A stretch of 64,000 nt of DNA from an uncultured Flaviramulus sp. (GCA_947495125.1 CANLXL010000001.1:930001-994000); one strand, 5' to 3'. Numbered from the stretch's first letter, positions 16,819 through 25,634 are shown. Made by a program: numbers and translations. The notes: generated by a model from the letters alone, not told the origin.

Positions 16819-19521
16819 TTAATTTTTTACAAGAAATTCATCCATATTCATCATGGTATTTACCATTACCGTCAGCGAGGCTAATTCCAAATCATCGGAT
16901 TGTATTAATTCGAAAGCTTCATCTTTATGTTCGCTATAGTAAGCTTCAGTGTCATCAAGTAAATGCGTTAATATATCGGACTTTTCTTTACTGATTTTTT
17001 TGCCCATAACCTTTTTATAGGCGGCATTTACTTTTTCTTTTTTTCCACCTTCAATTATATCGACCTGTTGTGCTAAATTCATGGCGGCTTCAAAGTACAC
17101 CGGATCGTTTAAGGTTATTAAGGCTTGAAGTGGAGTGTTCGTATTAATGCGTCTTGACAAACAAGTCTCTCTTTCGGAGGCATCAAAACTTATAAATGAA
17201 GGATAGGGGCTAGACCTTCTTAGATAGGTATATAGTCCTCTGCGATAGGCATCTTCGCCTTCGCTGGTTATCCATTGATCGTTATTATAAACCACGGTCC
17301 ATACACCATCGGGTTGATGCGGCATGACACTGGGTCCATACATTTTATCACTTAACAACCCCGATACCACTAAAGCCTGATCTCTTATTTGTTCAGCCGA
17401 CAGACGAACTCTTGGACTTCTCGCTAACCATTGATTATAAGGATCTTTATCTTTAGCCTCTTTAGAAATCACTGAACTTTGTTTATAGGTGTCTGATAAT
17501 ACGATGGTTTTTAGCAATTTTTTGACACTCCAACCCCATTCATTCGAAAAATTAAGTGCCAACCAATCCAGTAATTCGGGATGGGTTGGTTTATCTCCCA
17601 AGGTCCCAAAATCTTCCGAAGTCATCACAATCCCTTTACCAAATAGCTTGGCCCAAAACCGATTTGCAATAACTCTACCTGTTAAATAATTATTGTCGCC
17701 TACCAGCCACTCCGCCAAATCCAATCGGTTTTTAAATTGCTTATTGTTAGGGTTAAGTAATTTGGGAACTGAAGTCGTCACAGTATCTGTTGGCACTAAC
17801 CAATTTCCTCTATCAAAAACTTTGGTTACACGGCTGAAGTCTTTTGATTTTTCAACCATAATCGGCGTTGTGTATTTAGCCCGTGTATTTAATAATTTAT
17901 CAATCTTATTATAGATTTCTGTATGGTACTTATGGTCTTCAGCGGGCAATTTTTCACCTAATAAAAATCCGTCTATAAAACATTTATAGTCTTCATTCTG
18001 ACTTTCAAACACAAAATACAGATCGGCCAATTCCGAATTTGTATTGATCTTTATCGGGACATTATTAAACCCCTGAGTTTTGTTTAATAGTAGGTTCCCG
18101 ATAACTGATCCATTAATACTATCGGCCTTAATGACTAATCTGCCTTTAGGTTTTCCATGTTGATTATAGTTCAAATAGATACGATCCACATTTTTTAATG
18201 GAACATTCTTTAGTTTGATCATAGCGTTATTGGAAATGACCATATAATCCTGCCCGGCTCTGTTATAATGGACCGTGTTTGAAACCTCATCGAAATCTTC
18301 CGGTCTTATTTTTGGTTCCTGAACATGAACGAAACGTTCCCATTTATTCACTTCTTCTTTGGAAGCAACACTGGCAACCCATTTTTTCACATGTTCTAAT
18401 TCCTTTTGATCAATATCATCAAACTCTCTATAGATAGGGTGTTCGGAAGGCACATCCCAGTCGGAAGTATTATTAAAGAATGCAAACGATGTATAATATT
18501 CTTCGTGCTTAATAGGATCGTAAGGATGACTATGACACTGTACGCAACTCATGGTTGTAGACTGCCATATTTCCCATGTTGTATTCACACGGTCTATCAC
18601 GGCAGATATTCTATATTCTTCGTTATCCGTTCCTCCTTCACCATTATTGAGCGTATTTCTATGAAATGCCGTGGCAATGATTTGATCTTTTGTAGGATTT
18701 GGAAGGAGGTCTCCAGCGAGTTGTTCAATCGTAAACTGGTCGAATGGCATATCCTCATTCAAAGCTTTTATCACCCAATCTCTGTACTTCCAAATTTCTC
18801 GACCTCTATCTGCTTCATAACCTTTAGAATCGGCATACCTTGCTAAATCCAACCACATGCTGGCCCAATGTTCTCCATATTTTGGTGATGCTAAAAGTGA
18901 ATCCACTAATTTTTCATAACCTTTTTCAGAGGTGTCTTTTAAGAATCTCTCAATTTGGGGTGTGGTTGGAGGCAACCCGATTAGATCCAGATATACACGT
19001 CTTACCAAATCATAAGAATCGGCTTCAACATTAGGTGAAAGCCCCTGCGCCTGCATCTGTTTATACACAAAAGCATCGATCTCGCCATTTCCCCATGCTG
19101 ATTCTAAATCAGGGATTTCCGCTTTCTCAGGTTCCAGGTATGCCCAATGCTCTTCCCATTCGGCACCTTGCTCAATCCATTGGGTTAGTATGTTTATCTC
19201 TTCTTTACTCAGCGGGTCGCGCTCAAGCGGCATTCTCATTTCCGTATTTTTATGAGTCACCCTGGAAATCATCTCGCTCTTTTCAGGGCTACCCGGGAAA
19301 ATTCCAATTTTACCATTGGCCGTTTCTCCTAACGCATTTTCTCTAAAAACTAATCCAAATCCTCCGGACTGCTTTACACCTCCATGGCAACTGATACAAT
19401 TCTTGTTAAGTATAGGACGAACCTGAGCATTGAAATCAATTTTTTCTTGCTTACAAGATGTGAAAGCAAGGAGTATAAAAATGCTAAATCCCAGGTATGT
19501 AAAATTATGTGTATTTATCAT
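16819..19521 (-). CDS. Planctomycete-type cytochrome c / DUF1549 / DUF1553 lipoprotein
   Basis: 900 residues with a lipoprotein signal (FILLAFTSC, Cys23). Domains in order: PSCyt1 cytochrome with C42-I-S-C-H46; DUF1549 (PSCyt2), from about 150 to 350, with a second heme-like motif CVQCH in TMSCVQCHSHPYDPIKHEEYY; and DUF1553 (PSD1) in the C-terminal third, with 'NRFWAKLFGKGIV', 'LDWLA', 'RSPRVRLSAEQIRDQALV' and 'LQALITLNDPVYFEAA'. This is the full standard architecture. It is the first gene of the operon; a palindrome over a minus-strand -7 box lies 290 bases upstream. The proteins probably form an extracytoplasmic redox complex; the substrate is unknown. Confidence 0.92.
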   Translation of the reverse strand: MINTHNFTYLGFSIFILLAFTSCKQEKIDFNAQVRPILNKNCISCHGGVKQSGGFGLVFRENALGETANGKIGIFPGSPEKSEMISRVTHKNTEMRMPLERDPLSKEEINILTQWIEQGAEWEEHWAYLEPEKAEIPDLESAWGNGEIDAFVYKQMQAQGLSPNVEADSYDLVRRVYLDLIGLPPTTPQIERFLKDTSEKGYEKLVDSLLASPKYGEHWASMWLDLARYADSKGYEADRGREIWKYRDWVIKALNEDMPFDQFTIEQLAGDLLPNPTKDQIIATAFHRNTLNNGEGGTDNEEYRISAVIDRVNTTWEIWQSTTMSCVQCHSHPYDPIKHEEYYTSFAFFNNTSDWDVPSEHPIYREFDDIDQKELEHVKKWVASVASKEEVNKWERFVHVQEPKIRPEDFDEVSNTVHYNRAGQDYMVISNNAMIKLKNVPLKNVDRIYLNYNQHGKPKGRLVIKADSINGSVIGNLLLNKTQGFNNVPIKINTNSELADLYFVFESQNEDYKCFIDGFLLGEKLPAEDHKYHTEIYNKIDKLLNTRAKYTTPIMVEKSKDFSRVTKVFDRGNWLVPTDTVTTSVPKLLNPNNKQFKNRLDLAEWLVGDNNYLTGRVIANRFWAKLFGKGIVMTSEDFGTLGDKPTHPELLDWLALNFSNEWGWSVKKLLKTIVLSDTYKQSSVISKEAKDKDPYNQWLARSPRVRLSAEQIRDQALVVSGLLSDKMYGPSVMPHQPDGVWTVVYNNDQWITSEGEDAYRRGLYTYLRRSSPYPSFISFDASERETCLSRRINTNTPLQALITLNDPVYFEAAMNLAQQVDIIEGGKKEKVNAAYKKVMGKKISKEKSDILTHLLDDTEAYYSEHKDEAFELIQSDDLELASLTVMVNTMMNMDEFLVKN

Positions 19522-20064
19522 ATTAAAAGGATGTTAAATGCAAAACTCTAAAACGGATTTCACCAAATACTTTCAAATTTTCTTTATAAATTACAAACGG
19601 TCACTACTAATGATACGTATTTTTTTCAAACACTCCCCTAGTCTGTTGGCAATCATTTCTAAACTTAGGTTCACTAAAAAGGGCAACTTTAGCCTTATAA
19701 TTCAGTGCTCTACTCTTATAAAGTACTTTTTACACCAGACCATTTTAATAGAAAATTTCTAATGGGCCTAATCAGAAGTCAATTCTCATTTATAACTCCT
19801 TGGTATAGTACCAAATATAGCGATACAAGTTAATATTGTTGTTTAATTCTTTTCAATGAAAAAAATTAAACCATTATACTAGATTTAAAGAAACATAAAA
19901 TTATGACTAAAAAATATTCCGATGTAATAAATGAAATCTACATTAACGGTGTCATATCTTGAAATTTCTCAGCTGATTTATTTAAATTTGATCCATAATT
20001 ACATTTTTAACAAAAAAAGCATTCATAATTTTTCAATTACGCAATTTTAAAACATTTCAATAGT
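19522..20064. other. 543-bp intergenic region between divergent genes
   Basis: No convincing gene is visible; a 74-codon open frame at 19538-19762 lacks family features and reads like AT-rich noise. The region must hold promoters for the DUF1553 operon (minus) and the acyl-CoA dehydrogenase gene (plus). The only clear structure is the palindrome with a minus-strand -7-like box at 19800-19819. Confidence 0.5.
19800..19819 (-). promoter_or_regulatory. Palindromic operator overlapping a minus-strand -7 box
   Basis: TTGGTA-TAG-TACCAA (19800-19814) is a perfect inverted repeat. It overlaps CAAATATA (19812-19819), which is TATATTTG on the minus strand. No good -33 element is seen at the right distance. 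It could control the DUF1553 operon through a long leader of about 290 bases. Confidence 0.4.
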
Positions 20065-21243
20065 ATGAAACCTGATCTCTTTGAAGCTCCTGACTATTAT
20101 AATTTAGATGAATTACTAACCGAAGAGCATAAACTCGTTCGCGATGCTGCCCGTGAGTGGGTAAAACGAGAAGTATCGCCTATTATCGAAGATTATGCTC
20201 AAAAGGCAGAATTCCCAACACAAATAATAGATGGTCTGGCGGAGATTGGAGCCTTCGGACCATATATCCCTATGGAATATGGAGGCGCGGGATTAGATCA
20301 AATTTCTTATGGATTGATCATGCAGGAAATTGAGCGTGGTGATTCCGGTGTTCGCAGTACTGCTTCGGTACAATCTTCTTTGGTTATGTATCCGATTTGG
20401 AAATATGGGAATGAAGACCAACGCCAAAAATATTTACCAAAATTAGCAAGCGGCGAATGGATTGGATGTTTTGGCTTAACCGAACCCGATCATGGTAGTA
20501 ACCCGGGAGGCATGGTTACCAACTTTAAAGATAATGGAGATCATTATATATTAAATGGTGCTAAAATGTGGATCAGCAATGCGCCTTTTGCTCAGGTTGC
20601 GATAGTCTGGGCTAAAAATGAAGAAGGCCGTATACATGGCTTAATTGTTGAACGTGGCATGGAAGGCTTCACAACTCCGGAAACGCATAATAAATGGTCA
20701 CTTCGGGCATCGGCAACGGGAGAGCTTATTTTTGACAACGTCAAAGTGCCTAAAGAAAATTTATTGCCGAATAAATCCGGACTTGGTGCACCACTTGGTT
20801 GTTTAGATTCCGCGCGTTATGGGATCGCCTGGGGCGCTATTGGAGCGGCCATGGATTGCTACGATACAGCGCTTAGATATAGTAAAGAACGTTTACAATT
20901 CGGAAAACCCATTGGACAGTTTCAACTGCAGCAAAAGAAATTGGCCGAAATGATTACAGAAATCACCAAAGCTCAACTATTAACCTGGAGACTTGGCACC
21001 TTAAGAAATGAAGATAAGGCGACCTCGGCACAAATATCTATGGCGAAGCGAAATAATGTCGATATGGCTATAAACATTGCCCGCGAGGCCAGGCAAATGC
21101 TTGGTGGTATGGGTATCACCGGTGAATATAGCATCATGCGTCATTCCATGAATCTGGAAAGTGTGATTACTTATGAAGGGACTCACGACATTCATTTACT
21201 CATTACCGGCTTAGACATTACCGGCTTGAGTGCTTTTAAATAG
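20065..21243 (+). CDS. Acyl-CoA dehydrogenase, glutaryl-CoA dehydrogenase type
   Basis: 392 residues, a full-length cytosolic FAD flavoprotein. Family motifs are clear: 'GCFGLTEPDHGSNPGGM' (FAD/substrate loop), 'KMWISNAPFAQVAIVWAK', 'RYGIAWGAIGAAMDC', 'ERLQFGKPIGQFQLQQKKLAEM' and 'RQMLGGMGITGEYSIMRH'. The catalytic base is Glu371 in TYEGTHDIH. The stretch RSTASVQSSLVMYPI and the ending ITGLSAFK resemble glutaryl-CoA dehydrogenases, which oxidise and decarboxylate glutaryl-CoA to crotonyl-CoA in lysine and tryptophan breakdown. The subfamily call is from sequence likeness and is less sure than the family. It is monocistronic, with an intrinsic terminator right after. Confidence 0.9.
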   Translation: MKPDLFEAPDYYNLDELLTEEHKLVRDAAREWVKREVSPIIEDYAQKAEFPTQIIDGLAEIGAFGPYIPMEYGGAGLDQISYGLIMQEIERGDSGVRSTASVQSSLVMYPIWKYGNEDQRQKYLPKLASGEWIGCFGLTEPDHGSNPGGMVTNFKDNGDHYILNGAKMWISNAPFAQVAIVWAKNEEGRIHGLIVERGMEGFTTPETHNKWSLRASATGELIFDNVKVPKENLLPNKSGLGAPLGCLDSARYGIAWGAIGAAMDCYDTALRYSKERLQFGKPIGQFQLQQKKLAEMITEITKAQLLTWRLGTLRNEDKATSAQISMAKRNNVDMAINIAREARQMLGGMGITGEYSIMRHSMNLESVITYEGTHDIHLLITGLDITGLSAFK

Positions 21244-21265
21244 TCTAAAAAACGATTGTATGATT

Positions 21266-21294
21266 AATGCTTCTTTTTCGGAAGCATTTTTTTA
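21266..21294 (+). terminator. Intrinsic terminator after the acyl-CoA dehydrogenase gene
   Basis: AATGCTTC (21266-21273) and GAAGCATT (21281-21288) form a perfect stem, followed by a run of T. The first in-frame ATG of the next reading frame (21267) lies inside this stem, which argues for the later start at 21339. Confidence 0.85.
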
Positions 21295-21338
21295 CCCAAA
21301 CATTTAGAATCGATAATTCCGTATCTTTAGTGAAAAAG

Positions 21339-22052
21339 ATGAAGATGAAAAGTATTTTCTACATACTGGTCGTCAATATTATAACAGTTCTTACATGTAG
21401 TACGGCTAATGAATCCGCAGATGACGCTTTTGAAAATGATCTCGGTATCAAAGACCTTAAAATAGTATCTCTAGGGGACAGCTATACCATTGGGCAAAGT
21501 GTTTGCAATACCTGTAGATTTCCGGAACAACTAAAAAAGAGCTTAATACGCAGTTTTGATTCCGGTACACATTTAGAATTGGAAGTTATTGCCAAAAGTG
21601 GTTGGACCACAGCAGATTTAATTTCTGCCATCGATAAAGAAAATTTGTCAACCACATTCGACTTAGCAACGTTACTCATTGGGGTTAACAATCAATTTCA
21701 GGGCATTCCATTCCATATTTATGAAAAAGAATTTAAGGAGCTTATTGAAAAAGCGACATTTCTGGCTAACCAGGATAAGTCGAACCTCATCGTCATATCG
21801 ATTCCTGATTATGCCTATACCCCTTTTGGCTCTGGCGATAGTAAAATTAGCAAAGACATAGACAAATACAATACCTTTGCAAAGGATTATTGTAAACTAA
21901 ACAACATTACGTATGTCCATATTACAGACATTACGCGAGACGGTTTGAAAAATCCCGACCTTGTTGCTTCAGATGGTTTGCACCCTTCCGAATTGGCCTA
22001 TTCAAAATTTGTGAGCCGTATGCTACCCGTTGCCATTGAAAAGTTAAAATAA
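21339..22052 (+). CDS. SGNH/GDSL-type esterase lipoprotein
   Basis: From the ATG at 21339 the protein has 237 residues, opening with a lipoprotein signal (MKMKSIFYILVVNIITVLTC-S). An upstream ATG at 21267 is rejected because it lies in a terminator stem. SGNH blocks are visible: 'IVSLGDSYTIGQSV' (block I, nucleophile Ser), 'LLIGVNNQFQG' (block III, Gly/Asn), and 'ASDGLHPSELAYSKF' (block V, the D-x-x-H of the triad). The enzyme likely hydrolyses esters at the cell envelope. The substrate is unknown. It stands between the acyl-CoA dehydrogenase terminator and the small Cys protein gene. Confidence 0.88.
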   Translation: MKMKSIFYILVVNIITVLTCSTANESADDAFENDLGIKDLKIVSLGDSYTIGQSVCNTCRFPEQLKKSLIRSFDSGTHLELEVIAKSGWTTADLISAIDKENLSTTFDLATLLIGVNNQFQGIPFHIYEKEFKELIEKATFLANQDKSNLIVISIPDYAYTPFGSGDSKISKDIDKYNTFAKDYCKLNNITYVHITDITRDGLKNPDLVASDGLHPSELAYSKFVSRMLPVAIEKLK

Positions 22053-22095
22053 ATTTGACACAAGTTCTAGTTCAATTTGGCATCTAATTATATAT

Positions 22096-22488
22096 TTGTC
22101 AAAAATTAGACTTTTGCATAAATTTACCGCAACCTGCTTTGTTTTTTTATACATGGTAGCCATGTTAAGGCCCATTCAACCTTACGTTGAATACATCCTT
22201 AATCAAGATTATATTGCGGAATTTTTATGTATTAATAAGGACAAACCAAAATTACAATGCCAGGGGAAGTGTCATTTGGCTAAGCAACTGGAAAAACAAA
22301 AAGAAAACGACCCGCTTACTTCTTTGAGCATCTCATTAGAAAACTACCCTATAGGGTTCGTTAATATTTTAAAAATCTCCCCCATACCTTCATTTGCGTT
22401 TTCAACGAATGACAAGAACATATTTTATCAAAAACTATATGACTATAGCTATAATTATAGTGCATATCAACCTCCCGATTTAGTGTAA
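22096..22488 (+). CDS. Small exported or membrane-anchored Cys protein
   Basis: About 130 residues with an N-terminal hydrophobic segment and a conserved-looking block FLCINKDKPKLQCQGKCHLAKQLEK that holds three Cys and one His (C-x9-C-x3-C-H), a possible metal site. Proteins with this layout occur in Bacteroidota next to metal-related outer-membrane genes; no function is established. The start is uncertain: the frame opens with TTG at 22096, but that codon overlaps TATATTTG (22091-22098), which looks like a -7 box; a second TTG at 22114 would fit better if the box is real. The Met/His-rich outer-membrane protein follows 85 bases downstream. Confidence 0.6.
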   Translation: MSKIRLLHKFTATCFVFLYMVAMLRPIQPYVEYILNQDYIAEFLCINKDKPKLQCQGKCHLAKQLEKQKENDPLTSLSISLENYPIGFVNILKISPIPSFAFSTNDKNIFYQKLYDYSYNYSAYQPPDLV

Positions 22489-22573
22489 TACATACCTCAA
22501 TGTTTTTAATTTCTTCTGAATATCTTTTCATGAAGAGCATAACTTATTACATAAAATTTACAATTAAATAAAA

Positions 22574-23593
22574 ATGAAACATCTTTTCATTGCGATGCTA
22601 TGCATTGCGGCCACCATAACTTTTGCACAAGACAAAGAAATGACCAACTTATGGTCCTCCGGCAGACCAGATGGGCATGCGCCTATTTCTGTAATGGCAG
22701 ACCATGTACACCATAAGGGTGAATTTATGTTCTCTTATCGCTATATGACCATGGATATGAGACAACTAAGACAGGGCACAGATGACGCTTCGAATACCGA
22801 TGCACACGCCAGCTATATGGTAGCTCCTCAAGATATGGTCATGAACATGCATATGTTGGGTGTTATGTACGCCCCTTCAAACCAAATAACTTTAATGGTA
22901 ATGGCTAACTATGTAGAAAATGATATGAATTTACAAATGCGTAATGCCAATCGGTTTTCAACAAGCAGCAATGGTTTAGGAGACATCTCCTTAAATGCTT
23001 TATACCGTCTTTTTAATAAGAACAGAAAAACCATGCATGCCCAAATTGGTATGTCCATTCCTACGGGAAGTATTGAAGAAAAAGGGATACTCCCCATGTC
23101 TATGGGAAATGCAGTTCAACTGCCCTACCCTATGCAAACCGGCACAGGCTCTTTTGGCGCTAATCTCGGATTGACCTACTTAGGACAATGTGATGCATTT
23201 TCCTGGGGACATCAAATAACTGGAAAGATCAATATTAATGATAACGACCAGGATTACAAATTTGGTAATCGCTACAAATGGAATAACTGGATTGCAGCAA
23301 AAGCCGGAGATAACCTAAGTGTTTCTGTGAGACTTGAAGGCGTAATCATTAGTAAAATTGACGGAAACAGTGCTTTATTAAATCCTATGATGGTTACGAC
23401 AGCAGATACAGAAAACTCAGGAGGAACTTTTGTCAATGCTGGTTTTGGACTAAACTATATCATTAACAATGGTGGTTTAAAAGGCTTACGATTTGCCGGT
23501 GAAATAGCAACACCGCTATATCAAGATCTAAAGGGCATTCAGTTAAAACAAAATTACAACTTAACTTTTGGATTGCAGTACGCCTTTCATTAA
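22574..23593 (+). CDS. Met/His-rich outer-membrane transporter-like protein
   Basis: 339 residues with a signal peptide (MKHLFIAMLCIAATITFAQ). The mature protein alternates short beta strands typical of an outer-membrane barrel ('GEFMFSYRYMTMDM', 'NQITLMVMANYVENDM', 'GLGDISLNALYRLF', 'YNLTFGLQYAFH' at the end), like the MetA-pathway-type transporter family. The N-terminal third is crowded with Met and His (ADHVHHKGEFMFSYRYMTMDM, MVMNMHMLGVMY), as in copper/silver-handling proteins. Together with the preceding small Cys protein and a downstream YHS-domain protein, a role in copper handling is plausible but inferred. It is followed by a terminator. Confidence 0.75.
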   Translation: MKHLFIAMLCIAATITFAQDKEMTNLWSSGRPDGHAPISVMADHVHHKGEFMFSYRYMTMDMRQLRQGTDDASNTDAHASYMVAPQDMVMNMHMLGVMYAPSNQITLMVMANYVENDMNLQMRNANRFSTSSNGLGDISLNALYRLFNKNRKTMHAQIGMSIPTGSIEEKGILPMSMGNAVQLPYPMQTGTGSFGANLGLTYLGQCDAFSWGHQITGKININDNDQDYKFGNRYKWNNWIAAKAGDNLSVSVRLEGVIISKIDGNSALLNPMMVTTADTENSGGTFVNAGFGLNYIINNGGLKGLRFAGEIATPLYQDLKGIQLKQNYNLTFGLQYAFH

Positions 23594-23603
23594 AAGCAAA
23601 AAA

Positions 23604-23630
23604 AAAGCCCTTCAATTTTTGAAGGGCTTT
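23604..23630 (-). terminator. Bidirectional terminator between convergent genes
   Basis: AAAGCCCTTCAA (23604-23615), loop TTT, TTGAAGGGCTTT (23619-23630). On the minus strand the stem is followed by about nine T residues, so it ends the YHS gene transcript well. On the plus strand it probably also stops the outer-membrane protein gene. Confidence 0.8.
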
Positions 23631-23723
23631 ACTAAACCAACCAACTAAAAAACTAAATTTTTCTTTTTCTTAGCTGTTATAATGGTCGAAGACATTTTTA
23701 AAATCTTACAGGAAATTATTTTT

Positions 23724-24167
23724 TTATAAAAACTTTAACACTTTCCAATGCGCTTCTGCTTTTTCAAGTAACTCTTTCTCGTTTTCATTTCGCCACAATT
23801 CTAAAGTATTTGTTCCCCAGGCATTATAAAACAGATACAGCTTATCATTAATAATCTCAAATGTTTTGGGGTTTATAGAAACTTTATTCGATTTTAGTGC
23901 AATAGCGTAAGCACAATACCCTCCATATTGCGGCACATATTTGTTAGGATTTTCTTCAAAATTGACGCGATTTTCCTGGGAAGAAAATTTATAGTTCACC
24001 CCATCAAACTCCGAAACAAACTTCTTCGATCCTTTAATAGCCTTACCATCAAAATAGGCTACAACATCATAACCATTTGCCATAAAACCTGTTTTAATAT
24101 TATAATCTATAGTTTGAGAAAACACATGGGAAATACTAAAAACACACAAATACAGGAGTACTCTCAT
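23724..24167 (-). CDS. Exported YHS-domain protein
   Basis: 147 residues from the ATG at 24167 (MRVLLYLCVFSISHVFS, a signal peptide); an ATG seven codons upstream would only lengthen the signal. The mature part carries a YHS-like domain with 'GYDVVAYFDGKAIKGSKKFVSEFDGVNYKFSSQENRVNFEENPNKYVPQYGGYCAYA'. The YHS family is thought to bind metals and is often found in copper/heavy-metal loci. Here it lies convergent to a Met/His-rich outer-membrane protein. The C-terminal part (LYLFYNAWGTNTLELWRNE) matches the longer YHS proteins of Proteobacteria and Bacteroidota. Confidence 0.85.
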   Translation of the reverse strand: MRVLLYLCVFSISHVFSQTIDYNIKTGFMANGYDVVAYFDGKAIKGSKKFVSEFDGVNYKFSSQENRVNFEENPNKYVPQYGGYCAYAIALKSNKVSINPKTFEIINDKLYLFYNAWGTNTLELWRNENEKELLEKAEAHWKVLKFL

Positions 24168-24224
24168 AACATGAAATTTAAAAAACAATAGTCGAAAAAG
24201 AGGTGAGAGCTTACAAAACAGCCT

Positions 24225-25205
24225 CTAAATCACCATAAGATTACAACCGCGAATATCTGAATTATCGAAACGCCCCATAACCTCAAAAGTGCCATTTTCA
24301 AAGACGCGTCCTAAGTCCTGAGTAGCGATAAACGAGCAAGAATTGATATTTGCCAGATCAATGACATTCAGTCCCCCCGTTCTTCCTTTAGGTAATATGG
24401 TTAATGGATCTCCCGTATCCCGAGCTAAAACATGCATCCAATCCGGACAATTAAAAACGCCATTACCTTTAGAATAGGCTTGACTTAGCAGTTCAGTCAT
24501 ACCATATTCACTATGTATGGTTTTAACACCAAAGCCTTGTTTTAATCGTTTATGGAGCTCATCCCGAATTACTTCTTTCCTACGCCCTTTCATCCCACCG
24601 GTTTCCATAATAATGGTGTTTTCTAAATCAAATTGATAAGTTTCAACGAAATCTAATAAAGCGAAAGACACACCTATGAGTAACACTTTTTTCCCTTTAG
24701 CGTTTAGGTCTATTAAGGTTTCTTTTAACTCCGATACGTTATTAAGATAAAATCCGCTTTCTACATTCCTGGATTGCGAAATCATAGCGTCTACCATATA
24801 AATTAAAGAAGATCCTTCCCGTTCTAAATACGATGGCAATAGCGCCAAAACAACATAGTCCTTAATATCCCCGTAAAATTGATTAAACCCATTTACAAAA
24901 CTCTGCTTATAAATGTCTAAATCGGTCACAAAATGCTTGCTTGGCTGTTGCCCCGTGGTTCCGGAACTTGTAAAGGTAGCTTCAACAGGTTTATGAGTAC
25001 TTAAAACGTGATGTGTTTTAAAAAATTGAATGGGTAGAAAAGGAATATCATTAATGTCTTTAACATCACCCGGGTGTTTATACAGTAAATCGCAAAACGA
25101 TCGATACACCTTATTGTTGTTAAACTGATAATTAAAAACGGCTAGTGCCAGGTCTTTAAATTCAGCTTGACTTCTAATATTAAAAATGGCACTACTATTT
25201 ATCAT
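24225..25205 (-). CDS. LuxE-like acyl-protein synthetase / acyltransferase
   Basis: 326 residues related to LuxE/AMP-forming acyl-activating enzymes. Seen: the P-loop-like 'ATFTSSGTTGQQPSKHFVTD' (ATP binding, A3-type), 'IIMETGGMKGRRKEVIRDELHKRL', 'TIHSEYGMTELLSQAYSKGNG' (A5-type), and 'LNVIDLANINSCSFIATQDLGRVFENGTFEVMGRFDNSDIRGCNLMV' at the end (A7-A8). It lacks an N-terminal large adenylation domain, as in LuxE. In Flavobacteriaceae it is usually a lone gene; its acyl substrate is unknown. It lies downstream of a terminator and is probably monocistronic. Confidence 0.82.
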   Translation of the reverse strand: MINSSAIFNIRSQAEFKDLALAVFNYQFNNNKVYRSFCDLLYKHPGDVKDINDIPFLPIQFFKTHHVLSTHKPVEATFTSSGTTGQQPSKHFVTDLDIYKQSFVNGFNQFYGDIKDYVVLALLPSYLEREGSSLIYMVDAMISQSRNVESGFYLNNVSELKETLIDLNAKGKKVLLIGVSFALLDFVETYQFDLENTIIMETGGMKGRRKEVIRDELHKRLKQGFGVKTIHSEYGMTELLSQAYSKGNGVFNCPDWMHVLARDTGDPLTILPKGRTGGLNVIDLANINSCSFIATQDLGRVFENGTFEVMGRFDNSDIRGCNLMVI

Positions 25206-25238
25206 TTGGATTTATCAAAAAACAAAAGTAGATAAAAT

Positions 25239-25273
25239 AAAAAAGCATTGCCCATGGCAATGCTTTTTTATAA
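25239..25273 (-). terminator. Terminator after the T9SS-tail gene
   Basis: AAAAGCATTGCC (25241-25252), loop CAT, GGCAATGCTTTT (25256-25267), perfect stem with T/A runs on both sides. It ends the minus-strand gene at 25287-25634 and separates it from the LuxE-like gene. Confidence 0.85.
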
Positions 25274-25286
25274 TATGTTTTTAGTG

Positions 25287-25634
25287 CTATTTTATAACCA
25301 ATTTCCTGGTTTCGCTAATAGCTTTTTCCGTAATCTTTAAAATATAAACACCTGTACCTAATTTAGAAATATTCAATTCCTTTCCAACGAGCATGGTCGA
25401 AAAAATCTGTTTTCCTAAGACATTAAAGATTTCAACCTTTTTAGTTAAATTATGTTTTGATGTAATATTTATGTATTGTTTTCCGTTATTAACTGGATTC
25501 GGAAAAATAGAAAGACCTTCAATATTCTCTTGAACCAAAGCATTATTGACTCTAGCTTGCGAAAACCCTTGTTGAGTTACCGTAAACATTAATGCCAGAA
25601 ATGTGATTAAAATGTAGTTTTTCTTCATACTCAT
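25287..25634 (-). CDS. Minimal secreted protein with T9SS type A sorting domain
   Basis: 115 residues: a signal peptide (LITFLALMFTVTQQGFSQ), a linker of about 12 residues, and then almost only a type A C-terminal sorting domain: 'LSIFPNPVNNGKQYINITSK', 'KKVEIFNVLGKQIFSTML', 'ELNISKLGTGVYILKITEKAISETRKLVIK'. These are the PNP, G and C-terminal K motifs used by the type IX secretion system. No cargo domain remains between signal and sorting domain. It may be a small surface protein or the remnant of a larger one. The start at 25634 gives two Met (MSMKKNY), so translation may begin at either. Confidence 0.88.
   Translation of the reverse strand: MSMKKNYILITFLALMFTVTQQGFSQARVNNALVQENIEGLSIFPNPVNNGKQYINITSKHNLTKKVEIFNVLGKQIFSTMLVGKELNISKLGTGVYILKITEKAISETRKLVIK

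Noticed and set aside
19538-19762. A 74-codon open frame in the 543-bp intergenic region
   Set aside because: It is rich in Phe, Leu, Ile and Lys as expected from AT-rich noise, has no start signal and no known family.
21267-21338. N-terminal extension of the SGNH hydrolase
   Set aside because: The upstream ATG lies in the stem of an intrinsic terminator; the start at 21339 gives a proper lipoprotein signal.
22091-22098. TATATTTG as a promoter of the small Cys protein gene
   Set aside because: It fits the -7 consensus but lacks a -33 element at a proper distance and overlaps the first possible start codon; kept only as a comment on the start.
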